From a virus, in the IMG/VR virus record IMGVR_UViG_3300050821_006870, positions 1 through 39,545 of that record: 39,545 nucleotides of DNA; one strand, written 5' to 3'. Shown piece after piece: positions 15,441 to 21,502 of the stretch (positions are counted from its first letter, which is position 1; each line of letters begins with the position of its first letter). The notes beneath the pieces are model-generated. The model saw only the letters and a program-made list of their open reading frames with translations, was not told the origin of the DNA and did no database searches. The position numbers and the translations under genes are program-made.

Positions 15441-16679
15441 TCACGCCGCCACCGGCTTCCGGTTGTCGGCTATCTCGCCAAAACTGCGCCCGTCTCTGTC
15501 CAGCGCGGCTTGCTTCCCGGCAAAGTTCTGCCAGCGGTGCACAATCACGTCGCAGTAGATCGGATCGATCTCGACCAGCCGTGCGTTGCGCGATGACTTC
15601 TCGCAGGCGATCAAGGTCGACCCTGCGCCGCCGAATAGATCGAGGACCACGTCGCCGCGCTTGCTGCTGTTGGCGATCGCCCGGTCGATCAACTCCACCG
15701 GCTTCATGGTCGGGTGCAACCGGCTCGCCGATGGTTTCTTTTCCTGCCACAGCGTCGATTGCGATTTGTCGCCATACCACGGATCGCTCTGCCCTTTGCG
15801 ATGGCAGTAGAAGATCGGCTCGTGCTGAAACTTGTATCGTCCGAATCCCCACGCGAAGGTGTTCTTCGCCCAGATGATCTGGCAGCGAACTTCGAAGTCC
15901 GCGCTCTCGAGTGAGTCTTCGAACTCGCGCTGCCACGATGAGGGATGGCAAACGTAGAGGGAGGCACCATCCTTCAGGCCGCGCTTGCCGGTCACAAACG
16001 CCGCGACCAGAAACGATTTGAACTGCTCCCGCGTCATGCGGTCGCCTTGGATGGTCAGCTTCTCTTCTGTGTAGCCTTCGTAATCGACGTTGTATGGCGG
16101 ATCGGTGAACGCCATATCCGCCAACTCGCCGCGAGCCAGCAGCTGCTCGACGACCACGTTCCCTTTGGTGCTGTCGCCGCAGAGCAGCCGGTGCGGACCG
16201 AGCAGCCACAGATCCCCGGGCTGCGTAACCGCGATATCAGGCGACGCTGGCACCTCGTCTTCATCGGTCAGCCCTGCGCTCTTGTCGACGAGGAATTGGG
16301 AGAGTTCGTCTTCATCGAAACCGGTGAGCGACAGGTCGAGATTCAATCCCTTGAGATCGAATAGCTCTGCGGTGAGCAGTTCGTAATCCCACGCCGTCTC
16401 ATCGTGGCTGCGGTTATCCATCAGCCGGTACTGGCGCACCTGCTCGGGCGTGAGTTCGGTCGCGACGTGGACCGGCACCTCGACGAGACCAAGCTTCTTC
16501 GCGGCAAGCAGACGCGCATGGCCTGCGATGATCACGTCTTCGACGTCGACCACGATCGGTTGACGCCAGCCGAACTCGCGCAGCGACGTCGCAACCTTCG
16601 CGATCGCCTCGTCGGTGATCTTGCGTGCGTTGCGCGGATACGGTTTTGGCCGTTCAATCGGCCACGGTTGAACTTGCAT
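15441..16679 (-). CDS. ParB-domain / DNA (adenine or cytosine-N4) methyltransferase fusion (412 aa)
   Basis: Residues 1-115 form a ParB/sulfiredoxin-like domain (PYPRNARKITDEAIAKVA..., VDVEDVIIAGHARLLAAKKLG). Residues 150-400 form a beta-class N6/N4 methyltransferase with catalytic DPPY at 193-196 (MAFTDPPYNVDYEG), the typical HPTMKPVELI segment and the SAM-binding FGGAGST at 349-355. Motif order IV before I marks the beta group. Such fusions are common next to phage terminases and may protect phage DNA or modify packaging sites. It lies between HNH/spacer and the terminase genes on the same strand. Recognition sequence unknown. Confidence 0.94.
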   Translation of the reverse strand: MQVQPWPIERPKPYPRNARKITDEAIAKVATSLREFGWRQPIVVDVEDVIIAGHARLLAAKKLGLVEVPVHVATELTPEQVRQYRLMDNRSHDETAWDYELLTAELFDLKGLNLDLSLTGFDEDELSQFLVDKSAGLTDEDEVPASPDIAVTQPGDLWLLGPHRLLCGDSTKGNVVVEQLLARGELADMAFTDPPYNVDYEGYTEEKLTIQGDRMTREQFKSFLVAAFVTGKRGLKDGASLYVCHPSSWQREFEDSLESADFEVRCQIIWAKNTFAWGFGRYKFQHEPIFYCHRKGQSDPWYGDKSQSTLWQEKKPSASRLHPTMKPVELIDRAIANSSKRGDVVLDLFGGAGSTLIACEKSSRNARLVEIDPIYCDVIVHRWQNFAGKQAALDRDGRSFGEIADNRKPVAA

Positions 16680-16815
16680 TCGCTTCAGTCTGACTTTTGG
16701 GGAAAAGCTGTTGAAAACCTGCCTGAGAAAAACCTTGGAAACCTGCTTTTTTTTGTGGATGGCCCCGGACGTGGTACGCCGGGCCAGCCACAGAGATTTG
16801 ACCCGCCCTACCCCT
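16680..16815 (-). other. Noncoding spacer between HNH and methyltransferase genes; candidate cos region
   Basis: On the minus strand the HNH stop is embedded in GAGGGGTAGGGCGGGTCAAA, followed by TCTCTGTGG and a GC-rich inverted-repeat segment (GGCCCGGCG... CCGGGGCC). From memory, many P27-terminase phages carry a very similar GGGGGTCAAATCTCT block right after their HNH gene, near the packaging site. The spacer also contains an 8-A run and two CAGGTTTYCAA copies. No gene fits here. The cos interpretation is inference. Confidence 0.4.
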
Positions 16816-17344
16816 CTATTTCACCGCTCGCAACCGCGATGCTATTCGCCTCGCCGCGCCGCAGTAGTTCGCGCATGGTCTTCGCCGCATGACATACATT
16901 GCATCGTGTCCGATAGTTGTCGAGGCTGAGACGGAGGTCGGGCCGCTCGTCGATCCGTTGCTCGTGCTCGCCGTGGAGGTGCTGCTGGTTGCGGAGCTTG
17001 GCTCGCCGCAACTCGTCGAGGATGATCTCGGTCGGTGGATCTTCGATACCGATAGCGCGGCACTCGCGGAGGCATTGCGGTTGCCAACCACAGTCAACGC
17101 ACGTCCAGTCGTCGCGCTTGAAACATAGCAGCCGCAGACGACGGTGCGCGTCGTCATATCCGCGTTGGCTGGGCGAACCGCGATGCGAGTCGAAGACGCT
17201 TTGCACTCGCTGTGCGCACGCAGCGCATCGCGAACCATGTTCAACCTGATTGCCGCAACCGGGTGTGGAGCAACTGCGGTGTGGTAATAGGCGCGGCGAT
17301 CGTGGCGACGTCATCATGCGCCGTGAAAGGTTGCGAGTATCCAT
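16808..17344 (-). CDS. HNH endonuclease near terminase (178 aa)
   Basis: Terminase-associated HNH nucleases assist packaging or cohesive-end cleavage in several phages. The N-terminal part has a CX4C...CX2C pair (CSTPGC, RCAAC) and the family segment FDSHRGSPSQRGYDDAHRRL. The metal/catalytic part has CVDCGW, then HLHGEHEQRID and LDNYRTRCNVCHAAKT. The central insert between the cysteine pairs is longer than usual. Starts at 17344, 17317 and 17314 are possible; none has a strong ribosome site. It follows the 53-aa membrane gene after 7 bp. Confidence 0.85.
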   Translation of the reverse strand: MDTRNLSRRMMTSPRSPRLLPHRSCSTPGCGNQVEHGSRCAACAQRVQSVFDSHRGSPSQRGYDDAHRRLRLLCFKRDDWTCVDCGWQPQCLRECRAIGIEDPPTEIILDELRRAKLRNQQHLHGEHEQRIDERPDLRLSLDNYRTRCNVCHAAKTMRELLRRGEANSIAVASGEIEG

Positions 17345-17351
17345 TCGGGAT

Positions 17352-17513
17352 CTACTTCGTGATGATCGGTCTTACGAACTCCAGCAGGAAGGCAAGCAAG
17401 CCGGTGAAGAACATGATCCGACCGACTTCTGCTGGCTTGGCATATTCAGGCTTCGAAACCAGATAGATAACTAATCCGACGATTGCGATCAGCAAACTCA
17501 GATAGATAACCAT
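17352..17513 (-). CDS. Two-helix small membrane protein (53 aa)
   Basis: A tiny protein beginning MVIYLSLLIAIVGLVIYLVS, then a polar loop (KPEYAKPAEVG), then a second hydrophobic segment (MFFTGLLAFLLEFV). A strong AAGGA ribosome site lies six bases before ATG 17513. The hairpin topology resembles small phage membrane proteins and some holins, but no lysin gene is nearby, so a lysis role is not shown. It is encoded just after the lipoprotein gene. Confidence 0.75.
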   Translation of the reverse strand: MVIYLSLLIAIVGLVIYLVSKPEYAKPAEVGRIMFFTGLLAFLLEFVRPIITK

Positions 17514-17525
17514 GTTGATTCCTTC

Positions 17526-17834
17526 TCACTTCTGCTTTGGCCCAGATACGTTTGTGATCGGCGGTGGTGGTGGAATCGATGCGAGAACGTAGCATGTTTC
17601 CTGCGCTTGCGCTTCGTCGATCTGTACCTGTGTGTCGCCTTGCCCGAAGCTATGTGTTCCGCCAGCCAGCGCCATGCAATGTGCAACTGGCGATAATGGC
17701 TGACTCGCGGATGCTGCGGTTTTGTTGATGCCGACATTCATCATGATCACGTTGTAGCAACCAGTCGTCAGCAACAGGGCGATCAGGAGCGACATTGCAC
17801 TCGCGGTGCTTTTGTATCGCCGATCGATGGCCAT
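17526..17834 (-). CDS. Predicted lipoprotein (102 aa)
   Basis: The N-terminus has basic residues followed by SLLIALLLTTGC, a clear lipobox (LTTG-C, Cys at about residue 26) for lipid attachment and export. The mature part is about 76 residues, with a Pro-rich end (SIPPPPPITNV). An AAAGG ribosome site lies seven bases before ATG 17834. Possible roles are outer spanin or superinfection exclusion lipoprotein. It lies in another frame over the end of the upstream gene, reminiscent of Rz/Rz1, but that upstream protein lacks a membrane anchor. Confidence 0.72.
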   Translation of the reverse strand: MAIDRRYKSTASAMSLLIALLLTTGCYNVIMMNVGINKTAASASQPLSPVAHCMALAGGTHSFGQGDTQVQIDEAQAQETCYVLASIPPPPPITNVSGPKQK

Positions 17835-18109
17835 GCACGCACCTTTCGTCGCGCCCAGATGATTTCGTTATAGCGATCGCATGCACCGGCATTTGCCTGA
17901 TTGATGCGAGCATTCAAACTCGCTGCACTTCTGCGGCAGCGTTGAATCATGGATTTCACTTCAGAAAAAAGCCTGAAGACATGAATCCGCGATCGGATCG
18001 GTGTCAGCCGTTCGATCCATCCACGAGTCATGTAGTCGTCGATTTCAGCGAAGGAGCGATAACCGACGAATTGATCCATGTGGTCGTAGAGGAGTGCGCG
18101 TTTTGACAC
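17783..18109 (-). CDS. Unknown basic protein (108 aa)
   Basis: GTG 18109 preceded by AAAGG at nine bases. The first half (YDHMDQFVGYRSFAEIDDYM) could be helical; the second is Arg-rich. It has no membrane segment or recognised motif. Its last 17 codons overlap the lipoprotein gene in another frame. It is the first gene of the minus-strand late block, next to the divergent intergenic region. Expression is plausible, but function is unknown and the C-terminus may be shorter in reality. Confidence 0.55.
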   Translation of the reverse strand: MSKRALLYDHMDQFVGYRSFAEIDDYMTRGWIERLTPIRSRIHVFRLFSEVKSMIQRCRRSAASLNARINQANAGACDRYNEIIWARRKVRAWPSIGDTKAPRVQCRS

Positions 18110-18336
18110 CGTGTCGCCTTTCAGAGTTCTGATTTTTGAGTAAGCGGGATCATCGAGAAGGTCACCCGTATCGCCGATGAGTGCAGCCTGCTGTGGAAAA
18201 CCGCATCACAGTGCTGCGCGGAAATCAGTTCTAATTCGCTGCCATCTTCACCGTGGAACTGATTCAGTTTTCTTGCGGTTAGATCGGCGCGAACTTGCCA
18301 CTCTTTTTATCACATCCGACTAACTCGCAAAAATAA

Positions 18337-18345
18337 TTATCCACA
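18337..18345 (+). promoter_or_regulatory. DnaA box
   Basis: TTATCCACA is a perfect match to the consensus bacterial DnaA box (TTATNCACA). It lies in AT-rich sequence about 120 bp before the tandem 10-bp repeats and 220 bp before the first plus-strand gene. A single box can occur by chance, but its placement in the only large gap before the replication genes is suggestive. Confidence 0.6.
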
Positions 18346-18460
18346 GCTTTGCGAAATCAAATTTTCAGTGTTAGGGTTTTGCGGTGCAGTTATCGCGGAC
18401 CCGCATGGATGGCTGATTTTCTATTAGTTGAAGGCTATTAACAAGTAATGATTCTTATCT

Positions 18461-18500
18461 ACTTTAATCACCTTTAATCGGTTTTAATCAGTTTTAATTC
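18461..18500 (+). repeat. Four tandem 10-bp repeats (iteron-like)
   Basis: Four consecutive decamers follow the pattern NNTTTAATYN: actttaatca, cctttaatcg, gttttaatca, gttttaattc. The 10-bp period places each copy on the same face of the helix. Such arrays are typical of replication-initiator or repressor binding sites. They end 56 bp before the first plus-strand gene. Confidence 0.75.
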
Positions 18501-18556
18501 CAGCAGAACGCCGCATAAGCATTTTGAAGATGTTTTAAGGCAAAATAAGCGATTTT

Positions 18557-18925
18557 ATGAGTTCTCCACTCACCATCGATCTGACACAAGTTGCGACCGT
18601 GCAACTGTGCTCCGAATTGACGCGACGCAAGATTTTTAATCATCCACGCATCCGGCTTGTTCCCTGCGAATTCTGCGGCGACGACTTTCCCAACCAGAAG
18701 ATGAAGTTTCATCGCAGAGTCTGCCCGAAGCGTCCGTACGGCTGGCCGTTTGTTTATCACGCCTGCAAACACTGCGGGCAGCAATTCACGGCGCGGGTAG
18801 TGCGCGAACATCAACCCATTTGCAGCGAGAACCCAAAACAGAAAAAAGCCGCTCAAGCAGCAGCGGCGGAAAAGGCAGTTAATCATGGCAACTTCGACGA
18901 CAACGATACCAGAAAGACCATCTGA
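18557..18925 (+). CDS. Putative tandem zinc-finger protein (122 aa)
   Basis: Two zinc-binding modules of C2HC type are visible: CEFCGDDFPNQKMKFHRRVC (about residues 47-66) and CKHCGQQF...HQPIC (about 79-97). Both follow C-x2-C-x(11-12)-H-x4-C. The ends are polar. As the first gene after the iteron region it may be a DNA-binding regulator or replication accessory factor; this is inference. The ribosome site is weak. Its end overlaps the next gene by 41 bp. Confidence 0.72.
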   Translation: MSSPLTIDLTQVATVQLCSELTRRKIFNHPRIRLVPCEFCGDDFPNQKMKFHRRVCPKRPYGWPFVYHACKHCGQQFTARVVREHQPICSENPKQKKAAQAAAAEKAVNHGNFDDNDTRKTI

Positions 18926-20051
18926 CGCGCTCATAGCTTTTGGTAATGGCGGAAATCAACTTCAGCAAACCAACGAGGCGAATGTCGCCAGCAGTGTGGC
19001 GCGAGTGCAAGCCGAAACCCAAGCTGCAATCATCGTCGCGCAGCGTTTCAGGCGCAGCGAAATGCAGTGTCGCCAAGATTTGATCAATGCCGTCAAAGCA
19101 TCTCCGCGATTGGCGGAAAAGACGACTTACAGTTTCCCGCGTGGCAAAAAGCAAGATCCAGTTACTGGCGAATGGGTCGAGAACATCGTTAGCGGTCCGT
19201 CGACCTACATCGCACGCGAGGCAGCGCGAACATGGGGAAATCTCTCTTACGGCACAGAAGTCATTCGCGATGAAGAAGGCGAGCGACAGATCCGCAGCCA
19301 CGCATGGGACATGCAGACGAATGTTCGCGTCTTTGCCGAAGCATCATTCAAAAAGCTAATCCAGCGATCCGAATGGATCACGAAGAATGGCAAACGCGAG
19401 CGAGCCACGAAATGGGTTGTGCCGGATGAGCGCGATCTGCGCGAACTTACAAATCGCTACGGCAGCATTGGCGAACGCAACTGCATTCTAAAAATCGTTC
19501 CATCGCACATGATCGATGAGGTGATCGATACCTCGAAACAGGTCTCGAAAGAAGAAGCCGCGAAGCATCCAGAAGCGATTCGCGCAAAGCTGGCAGATGC
19601 ATTTCAAGGCGAAGGCATCACTGTCGCAATGCTCGAAGAGTATCTCGGCCATTCACTGAAAGAACTCACACCCGACAAGCTGGTGGAATTGCGCTCGATC
19701 TATCAGGCGTTGCACGAAGGCAGCGCTACGTGGGATGACTATCGCAATCCGACCACACTGCCGAGTGTCGAGGAAGTTCCTGAACTGCCGAAGCTGAAAG
19801 AACTCGCCGCGAAGCTGAAATGGAATGATGCACGACTGTCGAATGAGATCGGTCGCAATCGCGCCAATGTTCCCGGCCTGATTAATCAACTCACCGAGCT
19901 GGTCGGCAAAATGGTCGCCGCTGCGACAACCGGCACCAGTTCTCCGCTTCCCGGTGATCAGAACGTGTCGCCTTTGCCCGGGCAAACGGCAGCGGACTCC
20001 AAACAGCAGCGCTCGACCAAACAACAGCGCGGCGAACCAAAGGACTTCTGA
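18885..20051 (+). CDS. Conserved phage protein, candidate recombination (annealing) protein (388 aa)
   Basis: I do not recognise a named domain with certainty. Residues 55-210 contain segments I recall from a widespread phage family (SGPSTYIAREAARTWGNLSY, then SHAWDMQTNVRVFAEASF, then NCILKIVPSHMIDEVI). It is encoded directly before a PD-(D/E)XK nuclease and a Rad50-like ATPase, the place where phages put single-strand annealing proteins of the RecT/Erf type. The C-terminal 50 residues are low-complexity Ser/Gln/Pro. Start ATG 18885 has AAAGG at nine bases. The function proposal rests on context and should be treated as a hypothesis. Confidence 0.8.
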   Translation: MATSTTTIPERPSDALIAFGNGGNQLQQTNEANVASSVARVQAETQAAIIVAQRFRRSEMQCRQDLINAVKASPRLAEKTTYSFPRGKKQDPVTGEWVENIVSGPSTYIAREAARTWGNLSYGTEVIRDEEGERQIRSHAWDMQTNVRVFAEASFKKLIQRSEWITKNGKRERATKWVVPDERDLRELTNRYGSIGERNCILKIVPSHMIDEVIDTSKQVSKEEAAKHPEAIRAKLADAFQGEGITVAMLEEYLGHSLKELTPDKLVELRSIYQALHEGSATWDDYRNPTTLPSVEEVPELPKLKELAAKLKWNDARLSNEIGRNRANVPGLINQLTELVGKMVAAATTGTSSPLPGDQNVSPLPGQTAADSKQQRSTKQQRGEPKDF

Positions 20052-20057
20052 ACTGTG

Positions 20058-20330
20058 ATGAAAGCGATCTGGAAATATCCGCTGATTCCGCCCACGTATA
20101 ACTGCCGCGTTGAAATGCCGATCGGCAGCACGATCGTCGACGTGCGCGAGCAAAACGATCAAGTGAATATGTGGGCGGAAGTCGACACCGATGCCGCTGA
20201 TATGGAGATCCGCACGTTCGCAGTATTCGGCACCGGTCACATTCTTCCCAATCGCGGTTTGAAGTATGTCGGCACCGCGCACCTGTTTCACGGCGAATTG
20301 GTGATGCACGTTTTCGAGGTGACTGCATGA
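20058..20330 (+). CDS. Small conserved phage protein, DUF7352-like (90 aa)
   Basis: Starts at ATG 20058 (a GTG directly before it is also in frame). The protein is beta-rich: MKAIWKYPLIPPTY, then VEMPIGSTIVDVREQND, then TFAVFGTGHILP and LKYVGTAHLFHGELVMHVFE. This pattern matches, from memory, small proteins annotated as DUF7352 in many phages. Function unknown. It overlaps the nuclease gene by ATGA, so the two are probably translated together. Confidence 0.78.
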   Translation: MKAIWKYPLIPPTYNCRVEMPIGSTIVDVREQNDQVNMWAEVDTDAADMEIRTFAVFGTGHILPNRGLKYVGTAHLFHGELVMHVFEVTA

Positions 20331-21484
20331 GCAAAACCACCGAATACTGGGTTGCGCCTGCCAAACCAACTGCAACACCGCTTCCGCCGTTGACGCAGTC
20401 GATGTATGAGACGATGGCGTGTCCTGCGTCGTATCAGGCGCAATACATCTTAGGCATTCAGCAATTACCGAATCCGCTCGGGCAGCTTGGCAAGGAAGAG
20501 CACGACTTACTACTCGACTATGTCAGCCATCTGCGCGATGCCGATGCGGAGGCGGACTGGGCATTCTTCGGCGAGCTGCTGCGCAAAGCTGGTCCAGAAG
20601 CACAAGCGATCCTGCGCGGGCTGATCGGACAGATCACTTTTGATCCGCGATCGATCCTGACCACGGAAATCCGCTTTGAATATCCCGATGCCACAGGCAA
20701 GCCGGATCTGGTGACACTCGAAACACCGCACGACGCCACCATCTGGGATTACAAAAACTACTTCGACATCGTCGAGGCAAACACTTTTCAGTCGAAGCTT
20801 TATCCGCTGCTGCTCTTCCGCCACAACCCGAATATCGAAACAGTTCGATTCGTTCTGCTTTTTCTCCGCTACGGAAAGATTCGCGATGTCACTTACACCC
20901 GCGATCATGTCCCATATCTCGAAGATGCACTCGCGTCAGCGCGGGCCAAGCAGCAACAGATCCACACAACGCACGAAACCGAAGGACTCGCGCAAGCGAT
21001 CCCCGGCAAGCCATGCGATTACTGTCCGCTCCTCGGCAGGCGATCATGCCAAGTGAACGACTGGAATCCACGCGCCAGCATGAGCGAAACAGATCGCCTG
21101 CAATATGCGATCTATCTTCGCGCCGCGCTGCGTCAGCAGATGGCGATCCTGCATGATCTGACGCGGTATCGTGCGATCGCCGCTGCCGACAATAACGGCA
21201 ATGTGTACACCGCGAGTTACGAGTATCGCGAGAAGCGCACGCTGCCACTTCAACCCACGCTGCAGGTACTGCAGCAGCACTTCACCGACACTGGCGAAGA
21301 CCTGTCGCCGAAGTGCAATGTATCGCGCACGTCGCTGGCTGGACTACGAGCCGCCAAGAAGCGCGCCAAGCTGGACATCGCATTGCGCGGAATAGAAGCA
21401 GTGCGCGAGGGAACCACGTTCACCATCACCCGCACCAATCCTGAATTACCCCACGACGACGACGACAACAACACGGACCAATGA
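20327..21484 (+). CDS. PD-(D/E)XK nuclease with Fe-S cysteine cluster, RecB/AddB/Cas4-like (385 aa)
   Basis: The nuclease core is visible: Glu in LTTEIRFEYPD (about 114-121), the catalytic Asp127 in GKPD and D141-Y-K143 in WDYKNYF (D-x-K). Four cysteines could hold an iron-sulfur cluster as in AddB and Cas4: Cys32 in MACPASYQ, then Cys230, Cys233 and Cys241 in PCDYCPLLGRRSCQ. This is a probable 5'-3' or ssDNA-resecting exonuclease in recombination. The C-terminal 120 residues are an extra domain with an acidic tail. It is part of an overlapping run of genes with the DUF7352-like protein and the Rad50-like ATPase. Confidence 0.9.
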   Translation: MSKTTEYWVAPAKPTATPLPPLTQSMYETMACPASYQAQYILGIQQLPNPLGQLGKEEHDLLLDYVSHLRDADAEADWAFFGELLRKAGPEAQAILRGLIGQITFDPRSILTTEIRFEYPDATGKPDLVTLETPHDATIWDYKNYFDIVEANTFQSKLYPLLLFRHNPNIETVRFVLLFLRYGKIRDVTYTRDHVPYLEDALASARAKQQQIHTTHETEGLAQAIPGKPCDYCPLLGRRSCQVNDWNPRASMSETDRLQYAIYLRAALRQQMAILHDLTRYRAIAAADNNGNVYTASYEYREKRTLPLQPTLQVLQQHFTDTGEDLSPKCNVSRTSLAGLRAAKKRAKLDIALRGIEAVREGTTFTITRTNPELPHDDDDNNTDQ

Positions 21485-21502
21485 CGAAAGGCAGGACAGC
21501 CT

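Larger units (their letters stand above)
18110..18556. promoter_or_regulatory. Divergent intergenic region: candidate origin/operator
   Basis: 447 bp between the minus-strand late block and the plus-strand replication block. It becomes strongly AT-rich toward 18556 and contains a DnaA box and a four-copy 10-bp repeat, listed separately. No convincing sigma-70 pair stands out. An open minus-strand frame (18121-18305) lacks any start codon. Confidence 0.6.

Noticed and set aside
17352-17834. Complete holin-spanin lysis cassette
   Set aside because: No endolysin or anchored inner spanin is adjacent; only size and topology are suggestive.
18121-18305. Minus-strand open frame of about 60 codons (…FHGEDGSELELISAQ…)
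   Set aside because: It looks protein-like but has no ATG, GTG or TTG before its middle, and a stop closes it upstream. It is possibly a decayed gene end; not enough to annotate.
18461-18500. CRISPR-like array
   Set aside because: The units are 10 bp with no spacers; likewise the pentamer array has no spacer sequences and no cas genes are present.
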